From assembly GCF_004027225.2 (NCBI RefSeq), contig NC_044283.2, positions 13,658,992 to 13,722,991 on the forward strand: a stretch of 64,000 bases of DNA, given 5' to 3'. The number at the start of each line of letters is the position of its first letter. Positions within the stretch are counted from its first letter, which is position 1. This DNA comes from Strigops habroptila. Taxonomy: Eukaryota > Chordata > Aves > Psittaciformes > Psittacidae. Below the pieces are notes generated by a model. The model was not told the origin of the DNA. It was given only the letters and a program-made list of their open reading frames with translations, and did not search any database. Position numbers and translations under genes: made by a program. Below, piece by piece: positions 36,601 through 50,045 of the stretch.

Positions 36601-39600
36601 TCCCAACCTGAGCAATTTAGTTCTTACAGCAAAAGACAGGGAGGTAACATTGATTTCCTCACTGGTAAGAAGTTGGTGAGACACAATGAAACTGCTTAAT
36701 GGGCACTGAATCTTAACACAAAGCTTCTTAGCAACTCCTTATGGGTTAATCTCTAAACTCATAGACAGTTGTCCGTGTTTGCTTGTTGACATGGTGGTGT
36801 TTTAGTTGCTTGACGGTTCCTTCTTACCCTACACATGTTACAGCAATGCCTATATGTAGATTAGCAGAGGGTGGTGAAAAGTAAGGCTTCTTTCAAACAT
36901 CTTTGAAACATTCAAACATCTTTGAAATGTTCATGTACCACAAGCAGTTAAAAACTGATGTTGCCTGTAAAATACATCTGAAGAAAATGATGGGATGGGG
37001 AGGGAAGCAGTGCCTGTTTTATTCTTTCTAACTGATTGTTTCAAGTAAAATCAGAATTCAAATTAATTTTGGAAAATAGTGTTTTAATATATCTTTGTCT
37101 TCTGAAGCTCTTCTGATTCATCAGTATTTACAGAATAAGCACAATCTCTCTCCTCCACTGGTAGTTCACATGATTTTTATCTCAGTGTACTTAGATGCTG
37201 GATAACTGAAGTGTGCTGTCACTGCAAAGTGCTTGTGAACACGAATCTGTCATTAGATACAGGATGTGTCAGTGTGTGTTTCACACACTGTGTGTTGCTT
37301 TCCTGAGCAGTCATCAAAATAACTCCTTAGTTTACAGGCCTTTCTTCTTGGAGTTGAATACTTGCTGAAACCTCAGGCTTGATGTAGCTGTATACGGTGG
37401 TGGTAGGTCTCAGTGCAGACACTGTTCCCTTTTGTTTCAGCCAACCCTTTCCTGTTCTTGTGTTCTCTTAGGCTTTTTGGTTTGTTTCTGTATTCTCTCC
37501 CTATTTACACATCATGTATTTTCTTTTCTGTGGACACGTACCATCGAAAAGCTTCCCACTACATTAAGTTGTGGTTTCCTATGAATTTGAGGCTTTGTAG
37601 AGATTGACACAATGCTTTTGGAATTGAGTAATATGTTTCAGGGAGAGGTAGTCTATTACAGTGAACAGGTGAGTTAGCCAGGAGCCAGGAATGGACGGCT
37701 GTATTTTCAGGTGTCTGGTATGGCCTTGCAAAGCTCAGTTCACTGAGTCTCTTCTTTCCCATTTGCATTCCACACCAAGCTTTCCTGTATCAGTGTGAGC
37801 CTTGGGTTTGGGAGAGTCTCTCGTTTGGCTCTTGTTCTCCTTAATGGACTGGGGTAAGAGGAGGAAACCAGAAGCTTTTCTCTCCTGAGGACTTCAGGGT
37901 TCTTACTCTGGCTTACAAGCAGTTACTGTCTTTTTAGAAACTTCTGGCTTTTGAAGCAGCTTTTTCTCTTCTTCAGTTACATACCTGTCATTGTACAATA
38001 GATAGAATAATTTGATTTAGAGTATAAAGTTCAGAGTTTAGCTTTCTAGTTGTAAATAAGACTGATGATTTTATTTTTTCCCTTGCCTGATACGGTCTGA
38101 TAATTTCCTATTGATATGATTGAGGGAGGCTTAGAGGAAGGCTTTACATACAGGTAATGTAACAGCCAGAAGTGCCACATAATAGTTCATCATAATACAG
38201 ACGGGAATTGGAGAAATGAGCTGTTAGGTTGTATTTCTTTTGATAAAGATTCCTTCTACTATATACTTGTGCATTTTTCACAACTTCTGTTAAATTTATG
38301 TGGCTGTTACGGCTGTTCCCACAGGAAGCTCTTTCAAACAATTGTGATGTGAAAAATTTCCTAGGTTTTAGGCTATGATTACTTGTTTTGATGTTATATT
38401 GTGAAGCATATCAGTGTTTCCTCATGTGAACTTAAGGTTCTTTTACTTCCTTTTTGAAAGTGCAGCATATGCTGATGCTGTTTTAGCTCTTACTTAGCTA
38501 AGATGTAAATATTGAATTATTTTAACCTTGATGTTCTTTATGCAGTATCATTGGCTTTGAGGGTCTGCATGCTGGAATGTTTCATGCAGCCTTGTAAATA
38601 CTCTTAGTCTGTAGGGAACACTTTATTTTTTACTGAACATCATGTCATTTTTTTTCAGCTGTGCTGACATATAAAAAGGTTTCCCAGTTTGTGCTTTTTT
38701 CTTCTCTGCTATTCACAAAGTTTTTATATGAAAAACTCATACAAATTTTTGTGCTGTCCTCTTGTTTGCCTCACAGTATCATAGCAGTTTCTCGTGGTTG
38801 CTCTTATCGTTAAAAATGTTTCTTACATTTAACTTCAGCTTCTCTAAGCTGAAAAGCCTAACTTTCTTCTTAGTGACTGACATCTATCTTGAGTAAAATT
38901 AAAATACTCAGAAATGTGAATGCTTTGCTCACATTGGTTAAATGAGTATGATTAAGTAGTAAGAAGTAGCCCATCAAGTAAACCCTTATTTTAAGATGCA
39001 GATGCAGAAAAAGCTGTCTGTTGAATTAAAAAACCAAAAACCCAACTTTCATTTGCAATAGCAGTGTTCTGATTTTCATGAAATAAAGTATGTTTTACTC
39101 TTTTTTTGTTTAAACTCAAGATTAATTTCTATGGTTACAGCGGATATAAATCTCTGGATTGCTTTTAAAAGGGATTGTTTATTCAGAACAGGGCTGACAG
39201 TCCTTAAGAGAAGCTATTACTTAATTTTATTTTTCTAAGTTTAAATGCTTAAAAAATATTTGTAATGATACCCCAAAGGCATCATAAAAATGTAAAAATA
39301 ATTATACTCTAAAATTACCAAAATTACAGGAAATGGACATTTAAAAAATCTTACTGAGATTCATGGCTGAGAAAAAGTGAGAAAGGAAAAGTGCTTTTAC
39401 TTCACAGCTTACATTTGTGTCAGGAATTTCTGCTTTCAGTGATCAAAAATATGCTTTTGAATTGTCAGCATTACTCAGATGTGAAAATACAGCATCAATT
39501 TCCCTTTTAATTACAGCTACATCTTACTGCTCCCAAATCCTGCAAGCGCTTTCTCGGCAGAAATCTCTACATGACTATCTACTGGAATATTTTCAAGTAG

Positions 39601-42600
39601 AAATTATTCTCCCCCATGGTTGGGGGAACCATATTTTTCATAGGCCAAACGAGTTGGCAAATACACCTCAGTAGATCAAAATCAATATGAGTAGCATTTT
39701 GTGGTGAACAAATGCAGGGATCCAGAGACACTTTTCATGCCATATTATAAGTTACCTTGTGAAGCTCATGGTCATTTGGTAGTTAATTTAATAGAAATGT
39801 GGAAGAGTGATGCACTCTAAAGGAAGGGTTTTTTCTCAGACATTATGGGTGGATTTTGGTCATGTCAGAAGATTCTAGAGTTGGGACACAGAAAGGTGCC
39901 TTTGTTCTCAGTGGTAGTTTTAGCCCAGCTTGTGCTCTGATAAACTTCTAGCCCTTGCTGTGGAGTTGGGAACCTGTCATGGTTTGCCTTAATTATGGTT
40001 TTATAAGACACTTCTATTTCTTAGAAAGGGACAGGGTGGAGGGAACGGGATAGTATTAGCAGATATAAATATAATGACTCTGTTAGGATCCCTGTCTGGT
40101 CCAAGAGTTATCCTTATCCTTTTTGGTTTTTTTCTTTTTTTGCTACTGTTGTTTTCCTCACTTCGGTTTAGCCTTTGCTGTTATAAGGACTAGTGGAGGA
40201 GAGTTATTTCCTCCAGGTTGGAGGAGGGATTTTTTGTGTTTGGTTCTACTTCCTAGGTGCTGTAGTGGAGGAATGGTAGCCTGTCAGGAAATGCAGCCAA
40301 GCAGCCCATTTGAAGTGGGGCGGCAGGGAGGAGAGCTGTGCCCCTGGCTGAGGAACTTCGTCTAGATTTACGGAAGATGCGAATAGCCCCATCAGTGTGT
40401 CGCTCCACATCAGCCACGTAAAGGACTTACAGTGACCAGGGCCCAGTGAGTTCCTGAGATTTAGGGCTGATGATCCAGATCGTGGGGTTTCCTGTTACAT
40501 GAGGAGGGTGGAAAAAACCAGGCCCTTTGTTTTAATTTTTCTGGCAATATTGTAAAGCGCATGAATGAAAATCTTAATGTCTACAGAATTGGCTTCTTTG
40601 CAGTATATTGATTTATGTATAAATCAATACACTGGATTTTACGTGATTTGTACATGTTCATTACATTAGAGAAGGAATCATTAAGGAATCAATTTCTCAC
40701 TTCCGACTGGATGTTTTCTTGGTCCAGTTTTTTAATGGGGGAGAAACGTACTTGGCATAAAAGCTAAAGCAAGCACTAAAGTAGGGTTTCATCTGCATAA
40801 CACGAATGAAGGTGTTGAAACATAGTGGAAGGATTTTTGCGCCAAGAACATTATTGTACCAATAATGAGAATCCAGTAAAATACTTGGACACTGAAACAG
40901 AATGGTGCTTGGCCCCCTGTATCGTGTTTGACAGAGTGGTAGGATTTAGGAACAGAGTAAGTGTTGTGTCAGTTCGTGCGCATCAGTATATAGGTGTATT
41001 AGTATAAATAAACCGAAAATGTAGAACTCTGACTGAAAAAGGCCCGGTAGAGGAGCATGGGACTACAGTGTGTGCAAGGGAGGCTTCAGTCTGGCTGCGG
41101 CTTCAGCAGCAAGCACGCCGGCACAGCTGATGCCACAGGCTTAACTGCTCTGGTGCCCTGTGATGGCTTCTGCTGGAGCAGCTGCAGTGTAACCCCAAAG
41201 TGAAGCACATGCACATGACACTCTCTGCAAAAATTTGGATTCTGAATTTCATAACGATGGTCATCAGCGTAACCTTTTACTGGTGTGTATCTGTTAAATG
41301 AGACTCGAAATCTCTTTTTATCATAAAACATCTCGGAGTCAAGAAAACATAGCACTAAATGAGTTCAGACTGTGAGAACAAGGGACAAGAAAAATACCTC
41401 TTACAGAAAGTCACAGGCAGAGTTGAGTGCAGTTACTGAAAGGTTGTAAATGGAGTGTTTTGAACAGCAATGGTAACAGCCAATTATTGCAGATATGTAT
41501 TTTGACCAATTTACTTTTATCTCTCAACCAAAACTTTCCCCACAATTGTTGTGGGGTTTATATTTTAGTCAGTGAGGTTTTGGATGATTGTGTGAAAATA
41601 TAAATGTTAAAGAAAGTTAGGATTAGAGCTGGACCATAAACAAGAAAAAGGGGAAGAGAAAGTTTTATTAAAATCAGATGTTGCCTTTTCTTCTTTTTTT
41701 TTTTTATTGAAAGTATTTGTTGCCACAGAGGATAAATGACTAAATTACTAAAAACATTTAGCATGACGTTACATTGTAGAAAGCCTACTGTTAATTTTTT
41801 CTGGAGGTCACCTTATGTTCCACAGACGATTTTCGGAATATTTAGGTGTGCTTCTGTACATGCAGGTATCAAATCAGTGTGTTCCTACAAGACCTAAGAA
41901 AACTGTGACAAAATTCACACAGACCTCTTTAACTTCTACATGTATTGCAGTTTTCTGGTTAAGAACTGAAATTTAGTGTTTGTAAGTAATCATCCTATAA
42001 ACTAAGGGGTTTTTTTGCCCCCCTGTATTTATAACACTTGGATTTTTTTTTTTTTTTTTTTTAATGGTTTTAAGTTTTAATGGTTTTTACTTTAGGATAA
42101 TTTCAGTCTTAAAAAATATTCAATGGCTTCAAAATAATTTTTCTATACAGTTGGAGTTTGCCGTAAGTACCATAAACATTTTTAAACCATACAGCAACCC
42201 CACGTCCAAATAACACCCCAGTAAAACCTTAATCTAGTGGTAGTACTGGGTACTTTCAGTCTTTATTGTGGTCAGTGGGGAACTGGAACTTTCACACTCT
42301 TAGGTCATTTCACTTTACTCAGAAGAATCTTGAATGAAAAATGTTTTGCAGTTGTGTCACAAAATTCCTAAAACAATCTCTTCATCATGCACTTGACCAA
42401 ATCTTACACCAAGTCTGGATTGTTTTTAAGGAAAGAATGGTAAGATGAAATGTGAGGCTTTTAGGCTGCTAGTGAGTTATTTACTACCACATTTTCCACT
42501 TTATTATAATAAACAGTGAATCAAATATCAAAATAACCAAGTGCAGATCTAAAGTGTGCTTTAGAGGCTATTTCAAATGTGAATGACAGTAGCAAAAAAT

Positions 42601-43204
42601 CAATGAGAGTCAATTTTTGAACCATAGGCAGTATTTATAAATATATGCTAAGGAAAGCAGGAATTAGAACCCCAGAATATTTCCTTTAAAGTAAACTGTT
42701 GTTTTCTGTACTGTGCAAGGCAGTGCTTTTTTACTTTCTATTCTTTGCCAGTTTCATATTATACAAAAGGAAGCATTTTCTGCTCCAGATCAGGTGCTAG
42801 GAAATCAGTTTTCCTTCTTACTGCAGTTTAGAGGTTTCTTAATCTGTTTGTTAGTGATCACCGAATGCTGCATGTGGTATTCTGCAAACAGGATTTATCT
42901 TCCAATATCTCACAATGGGTAATGCACATTTTTGCAGTGATTCTTTGAAATTTTACTCCAGTCTTACAAAAAAAGAAAATTATTTTAAAGAAGAAAAATG
43001 CTGATAATATTACACATTTAGTTTTAAAAAATATTCAAAGTTTTGTACCATCTTTACCTTGAAGAGTCAAAATGCCCCAGTCTTAATTTTCCTGGCGTTT
43101 AATTCGATTTTGAATGTTCCTATCCCATGTACCACACGTTTCATTAATACGACACCCCCATTCTTGGTTGTGTTTGCTCTGAATGCAAGGCTACTACTAA
43201 TAAA
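30629..43204 (+). other. STX18: STX18 intron 1, large stretch without recognised features
   Basis: About 12.5 kb of noncoding intron. Minor items are a 19-bp tandem duplication (ttcaaacatctttgaaa at 36,892 and 36,911), an (AT)n run near 35,686-35,696 and a run of 20 T at 42,043-42,062. Short frames at 33,225-33,596, 36,302-36,592 and 41,086-41,355 show no domain or splice-site support. Confidence 0.5.
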
Positions 43205-43738
43205 ATGCGATTGAAACATTTCCCTGCCCGTTGCTGCTGCTGTAACATATATGCTGATGTAAAGCAGGAACTGAACAAAGTCACAATTTTCCTGAGATTA
43301 GAGGTAGCCAGGCTGGCTGTCTCCTCTCCTCGCCTCCCCGTACCCGCTTCCAGCGCCGGGCCACCCCCACGCCGCAGTTTAGATATTATTTGCTCTTTTG
43401 GGTTTCAGATTACGACAGCAATTGATCTGCGTGACCTGTTTGAGAAACTTTCACGTTTGCTGGGGAAACCTAAACCAAATGTATCCCCTCAAGAGACAAA
43501 TCAGCTGAAAACTGGCCCGTTGACGTTCGGAGGCAGGCAGTGTTCCTCTGCAGTGAATTCTGGTAGGACAGCACCACCTCATGGCCTGCTAATAAGTCGC
43601 CATCCAAACCCCTTAAATAAGTTTCCACACTATTGCATTCAAAGTTTCAGCTCTGAATTTAGTCTTTGGTTTAATCTAATTGGTTTAATCTTTGTTGCAT
43701 GTCACTGTATCAGGGAACTCTGTTACTTTGTCTTTTGA
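43205..43738 (+). other. Unexplained 177-codon open frame inside intron 1 with internal candidate exon (43,409-43,562)
   Basis: This is the longest open frame in the window outside the CpG island. It crosses a 60-base GC/CpG-rich patch (about 43,313-43,378) that is unusual in this AT-rich intron. At 43,409 there is a good acceptor (gctcttttgggtttcag) and at 43,563 a donor, gtagga. Between them the same frame reads a charged, helix-like stretch (AIDLRDLFEKLSRLLGKPK) and then a polar tail, 154 bases in all. I do not recognise the protein. It could be a cassette exon of STX18, an exon of an overlapping transcript, a fragment of a retrocopy, or chance. If placed after exon 1 it enters in phase 0, but its length shifts exon 2 out of frame and creates a stop at 50,034-50,036. 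Confidence 0.3.
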
Positions 43739-46700
43739 AGGTTCCAGTTTCTGAAATGTAGAATCCAGGTAATAGTATCTTAAAACCAAAATGTTGCCTG
43801 TTCTTAGGCAACATCCTGCAGGGGCCTGTGTGAATTCAGTGGGCTGACATTGTCCCTAAATGTGCTTAAGATATAACCTAGAAGGAAGCTGTGTGGGACC
43901 TGGTCTTTTGTATGTTGAACTTTTTAAATAGTTCATGACTCTTATCAGCACTAGTTTGTAGTGGAAAACTTCTCCCTAAGAGTCATTTCTGCATCAAAAC
44001 TTTTCTAACTGCTCTTTCCCAACTGTAATAGTTTAGGTATTGCTCTTAATTTTAAAATTTATTTAATAGAAATTGTGTTTCTGTTTATAGAATCTATTTT
44101 GTTTGGGTTTTATGCCAGATTTTTGAAAACACTTCATTACATGCACTAACCATGGAAAATTTCCTTTCTATTTTTTCTCTTAATATGGTGTAGAAATTGG
44201 AAACTTTTTTTTTTTTTCTCATAGAAACAAGTTTGTGTTCTTACACCAGTTACTGCATCTCCTCCTAGAACTGAGCCTGTACTTTTTTTGGTCAGAATCA
44301 TGCAGTCCTGTACATCATGTGGTGTCTTATTGAAATTCTTGATTTCTTCTGAAATGGGCAGTGGGTATGTTTGGGTTGACTGTACGTTTGGAATCGAAAA
44401 CATGATAGGTGATATATTAATATTATAACAATCTTAATTTTTCTGCTCTTTGCAGAAGGAATTGTAGAATGTAGTCGCCTATTCATGAATCTGTAGATGG
44501 ACTCTGTTAGGTAAGACATTTGAAGATCAGGCTTTTTGGGTGTATTAAATGTAAACCTTTATTTTTTATTTTTATTTTTGTGGGTAATAAGATGCTTCCA
44601 TCAGCTTCCATCAGCAGTGCTTGTCAGTGCTGCTGAATCCACAGTAAATGCCATGTCTCTTAGGACTTTTGCAAGAGCTTTTCTATTATGTTTTGGTTTT
44701 AAGTATTTTTAAATTTTCCTTTAACAAAGCACATCTTTTAAAAATTCAGAGGAGCAATGTAGTGCAAAGTGTAACAGTCGATTTTATATGGTAGTAAATA
44801 GTCGTGTGTTGTTCTGGTTGGAAGGGTAAACTTGATAAAACGCTATGTTTGTTCAATGAAAATGACTATTCAGCGCTGTCGAATTCTCTCTACAATATGT
44901 CACGGGAACCTACTCCAATCATTTTAATCGTAAACAATGCTGCTGCTTCTTGCAGTGGGTTAAACGTATGCAAATTGGAACCTACTGTTTCATGAGTGAT
45001 CAATTCTTTGTTGGGAGTGGAAAGAAATGCTGTATATATTGCTAAGATACTGAAGGAAGCTTACTCAGCGTCTTCGTTCAAAAGTATATACGTCTTTTGA
45101 AGATGCTGCTTTGGAGGGAATGCTTTCCTCTTTCTCCTCTTGTTTAAAAATGCAGCCTACTCTAAAATCATAAGAAAAATCTCTAAATAGAGGAACATCT
45201 ACCATTTCTAGTGAAGGCTCCAAGTATAAATAGAGCTATGCATGCCACCTGTGGTAGCAGATGGCAGCCATTCACAGCTTCCTTTTGTGTTGGACCTGCA
45301 TTATATGCAATATTTGCTTTTATGTTTTAATAAGAGTTGTTTAAAAACTCTACATCAGCAACAAAATACAGATTTATGTATTAAAGAGGTAGTTTACAAT
45401 GAAAATAAACTTTAATGTACAAACTGGAACTGCAAGTAACTTAAAGTTATGTTACAGGCGCTAATGTAAATTTACAGAGTGTTTTTGACTTGTGTGATGC
45501 TGATGCTTTTGTTGCCATCCAGCAGAAAGCTGCATCCCTGTAGAGAATCAATTGGGTTTTGACAATCACAACTACACTTGGGAGTTTTTAAATAACACCT
45601 GGAGTCTCCAGCTTTGGTACCTGAGCTTAGGAGGTTATGTTGAGTTTCTTGAGTTTTAATAAACATATCTCCTTTCATGGCAGATGCATCTTTTAGGAAG
45701 TTCCTAATGATGCTATCCAGCTACTGCCCTCCCTTGTGCTGATACAGGTATTTTTGGAGCTGAAGTGAAAGAAACCCATTCTTTAGATTTGATCTTAGGC
45801 ATTATTAACCCCCGTTTCAAGAAGAGTAATTAAAAAAAGTCATTTCAGTGTGTTGGTGTGTGGTATTGAACCTCAAGGGAGTGCCAGTGCGAATGGAAAG
45901 AAAAGAGGGAGGGAGAGCCTGATGTTTCGTAAGTGGTTTTCATTGTCAGAAAGAATGTAATACTCTGTATTCTGGTAATGAACAGAAGCTCAAGAACATG
46001 CTTTTAGTATAAAAATATAACTGACTTTAGCAATATTGGGAGGAAAGGTGGTTTTTTTTTCCCATGATTCTCATAAAAATGTCAGTTATACCTGGAAATT
46101 CAGTAGTGTTCTTCCCCATAAGATACATTTAGTTTTAATGTAGTGCAGGAGTGCTGCAACTACGCAGGGCGTTTCTCTAAGCCCTCCTATCCCTTCAGGG
46201 AAGAAAGGAAATAATTTCATTATTTCACAGTTGAAGGAGAGGCTGCTTTCTCTGCCCCGGACTTTCAGAGAAGAAAGAAGCCAATTTCCAAAGGCAGAGA
46301 ACGGGAGCCATGACAAGAGGCCAGTACTCATATTGCTCACAATGTGTTTGTGCTTCGTCTTCAAATTGCTTTCATCTACCCTTTGATCAGAGGGAAGCAA
46401 ATGTAATGCCTATAATTAAGTCAGCAGAGGGAAACTGATAATGGCGTCGGCAGGGCCTGACCCAGAAGTGGTTCAGGATTCTGAAAAGATTATAAGGGGA
46501 AAAAGATAAGAAAGCAAGACACAATGCAGTATAATTTGCTATCTTACTAAAAATAGGATGTGCCCAACCAATCTGAAGCTATAAGAAAATCTGCTTTTTC
46601 TTCATTAAGATGACCTAGTATCTGATTGTACAGTGTCTGATAAAGTGCTAATAGAAGTCTGGAGGAGATTAGCAGAGAAAATATTAACTGAATAAGATAA

Positions 46701-49670
46701 GTAAGCAGAAGCAGTGCTTCTGTGTTGAAAGAAGTGTTGGGCAGAAGAGAGGTTAATAGTGGAATTACTTTTTGCATTCTCCAAAATAGGAACAGTACTA
46801 ACCAGGATGAGTTTTAAAAATAATCCCAGGGTAAGATGGGTCAGTAAAACTTACTGATGAGAGAGTACTGCGGGGAAGGAGAGGGAGGAGCATTATATCT
46901 TACAGCAAGTGCTGAATGAGTCTGGGGTCTGGAGTTGTGGGGAGAAGAAAGAACTTCAGAAGTAGAATATGTATTTAGAGACTGAAACAAAGAGAAAGCT
47001 TTAAACTAATCAATGAAAATGGTGGAAGAAGAGGTACGTCCAGCTGAGTTACAAGTAACTAACATCAGTGAATGCCCTTCTAGTCATAAGCAAGGATGGA
47101 TACAAACTGGAGCAAATGCAAAGGAAGTTACAGGTTAGGCAACCTCATTTTGTGAGAAGAAACTAAAAGGTTGGAGCAATTTGTCTGGGGCTACAGAAGT
47201 TAGAGGCAGGACTAATGGTAAACTCCAACACACATGCAGGGAAGCAGCGCTTTTAAAAGAAAGGACTGTTTTGAAGCAAGAACAGATGGATAGAAGTTGG
47301 TAATCAGTAAACCTGGAAATTTGATGGTTCTTATTCATAATAAGAGCAGTAGGATTCTAATAAAGCCATTCAGTTGGAATAGGGATATACTTTTATGACC
47401 TTTAGGCTGGAGCATGATAACTTTGTAAAGAGTGCATGGTATGCCTCTGATAACCCCAGAATACTTGCAGGTTGATGACTCTGGAGATATCGTCAAGATT
47501 TATATTTGTATAATCAGGGATATTTTTTGTCTTCAGATTAAACATCATAACTGACCCCCATTTTTTTTTATTTTTAAATAAAATTGGTATTTCCTTTCAT
47601 GCTAGTGAGACCTTCTCTTTCATAAAAATTGTTTAATTCTGTTGATATGTTAATGACAAATTGAATTCAAAACTGTGCCAGTAGTACACAGTAAGAAAAG
47701 GCAACAGAGAAATGGCAGCAGCGCAGGATTGCAGAAGGTGCTGTTAGAATTTGAGGGAGAGTAGAACAAGAAGTCTCACTTCTGATGCAAATCTTGGGAA
47801 CTAAGAGCTTGATGTGAGTATGGGCATAATGGTGTCATTCTAAATTCATGAAAATAGCTTTACAAATGAAGGAGAGGCAAAGTGGGGTCAGAGCAATTCA
47901 AACACACGATGACAATTTTAGCCTAAATAGAATGCTCTTTGTGACTAGATGAATTAATTACTGTAAGACAGTGTTCTTGCTTGTCATTCTGATTCTTTCT
48001 GCTTGTTAATCACTTCTAAATTGTAGCTATTGCAGTAATATTGAGATTTATTACTTATAAAATTTTGGAAACCGTTTTCTAGTTTAGTGATTGTTCATGT
48101 ATTAATGGAAATGTTTGGAAATGTGTTTCTTGTTTTACATTTCTCCTTTTTGTCCTCTGTAGTACTTTCTTTCTGCCTATGAAGTAGTATTGTTCTACTG
48201 AAACACTGTATGACTGGTTTAAATGTTTTGCTTTCATAGTCAAGTTCAATTTATCTATTCAGCAAATTTCATGACATACCAAGTCTGAGCTGAAAAAGAA
48301 AACATAGAAAAATGAAGCTCCAGTGGCAATGAGAAGGAACATCTGTGGAATGGTTGAGCTTACTTTTTGTGCCTCATTGTCTTGTAGTAATTTCAGTATT
48401 TCCCTTCTTATTGTATGTGTTGGTGCTAACACAATTTAGGAAACCTTGGATCTACTGGAGGTACTAACAGAACTCAGCTTGCTATGAATGGGGTGAGATT
48501 TTCTGTGCTGTTAATCCCATGGAAAACTTTAAACATGAAAACTGGGAAAATTCTTATTCAATACGATGAGTTGCAGTGAAAATGAAGCAGAGCAAATAAT
48601 ACTAGGGAAATGTATGCGTATTTATTTGCACAAGGAAACACTTTTAGTTGTACAAATCACTGCAGTCTTACTGAGCACATTTTTTTCCTCTTACTTCTTT
48701 CAAAGAGACCTTTTGAAAAAAATAATTGGGGGAATTAATCTTCTATTTATCCAAACTGTTCTGTGTTCTTTCTCTGTGGGTTTTTTTGTTTGTTTAATTA
48801 CAAGGAACATTTGCATGAAAATGGGATTTTAAGGCTTGAACAGCTTCTGATGCCTTTTCCCAGATACATGGAGTAAGCCGCATTTATTGTATTTGTAAAC
48901 TAAAACAAGTATTGTTTTGTAAAATTCCTTGCATGCTTTTTTACACTGAATTATTAATGAATATTTGAGAATATGGTTTAGGAAGTCTCTCCCTGCCTCC
49001 CCCTTGAAAATATACACCACTAATGTATATAATTCTCCTCCTACACCCCGCATCATGTCTCCTTCAAGACCTGCCGAGGAAGTCATAGTGGTAGACATCA
49101 CATTTCTTTAGCCAGTTAAACTAGATTTCTGTAGTTCCTCTATTCTCTAGAATAAGCAGCATCTTACACTGCACCAAATATATTAAATCAGACTAGAGTT
49201 TGCAAAAGTTCTTTCAGATTTTTAGGAGTTTTTTTCATCTTTTCAAAGGATCTTTGTAAAGACTTTTAGTAAAGAAAATCGGGTGGAGTTATAGTAAAAT
49301 GTATCCACAGTGATGTGGAAATCCAGAAATAGAAATTTGATACAGATATATGCTCTGTAAATTAGGTTCTGGATTGCCAGTTTAGACAATGTTTTGTCTT
49401 CTTATTATCATGTTTAATATTGTAGTTGTATTTAGCGTTCAGTGGTGTTTAGTGTTCAGTTTATGCTTCTTGAGTAGAAGATGTATTTTTATTCCTTTTC
49501 TCTGAGTTGTACTTTCATGCAACAGATCTTAGTTGATTTTTACATATTGACTGCTTGCAAAATGAAAATTGTAAGAAAGAGTAAATTTTATGATTCTATT
49601 TAATTATAGAATAAATAATTTCACAAAATTGTGTCTGAAGTGTGGAATACTGAACTTTAAACATAAAAGG
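43739..49670 (+). other. STX18: STX18 intron 1, nothing recognised
   Basis: Noncoding AT-rich intron with short poly-T runs. No gene, RNA or clear transposon was seen. Confidence 0.5.
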
Positions 49671-49940
49671 AATCATAGAATCATAGAATAGGGTTGGAAA
49701 GGACCTTAAGATCATCTAGTTCCAACCCCCCTGCCATGGGCAGGGACACCTCACACTAAACCATGTCGCCCAAGACTCCACCCAGCCTGGCTTTGAACAC
49801 TGCCAGGGATGGAACATTCATAACTTCCTTGGGCAGCCCATTCCAGTGCCTCACCACCCTCACAGTAAAGAACTTCTTCCTTATATCTATCCTGAACTTC
49901 CCCTGTTTAAGTTTAAACCCATTACCCCTTTTATCAGTGA
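49671..49940 (-). mobile_element. CR1 LINE 3' part, minus orientation, abutting the STX18 exon 2 acceptor
   Basis: It begins with the tail repeat 'aatcatagaatcatagaata' and follows the reverse complement of CR1 through 'ccccctgccatgggcaggga', 'ccattccagtgcctcaccac', 'cctcacagtaaagaacttct' and 'taaacccattacccctttta'. The copy is about 270 bases and well preserved. It stops about 37 bases before exon 2 of STX18. A 60-codon open frame in it is not a gene. Confidence 0.96.
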
Positions 49941-49977
49941 TCTGACTGAAGTTTAATTATGATTTCTGTTCATTTAG

Positions 49978-50045
49978 ATTTCTCATATTGGAAAGCTGAA
50001 GGATTTTCTTCTGCAACACAGAAAGGATTACATTAATGCTTACAG
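49978..50045 (+). CDS. STX18: STX18 exon 2 (codons 56-77 plus two bases of 78)
   Basis: The exon continues the frame of exon 1 in phase 0 and encodes ISHIGKLKDFLLQHRKDYIN followed by AY, the first helix region of the syntaxin 18 N-terminal domain. It corresponds to vertebrate STX18 with only conservative changes as I recall the family. The acceptor is ttctgttcatttag and the donor is a consensus gtaagt at 50,046. The exon is 68 bases and leaves codon 78 split as AG|C (Ser) with exon 3. A plausible branch point, tctgac, lies at 49,941-49,946, right at the edge of the upstream CR1 copy. Confidence 0.97.

Noticed and set aside
41086..41355. 89-codon minus-strand frame in intron 1
   Set aside because: Composition is unremarkable and no family is recognised; likely chance. 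A protein search could reopen it.
49763..49945. 60-codon frame ending next to exon 2
   Set aside because: It lies within the 3' noncoding part of a minus-strand CR1 copy, read antisense.
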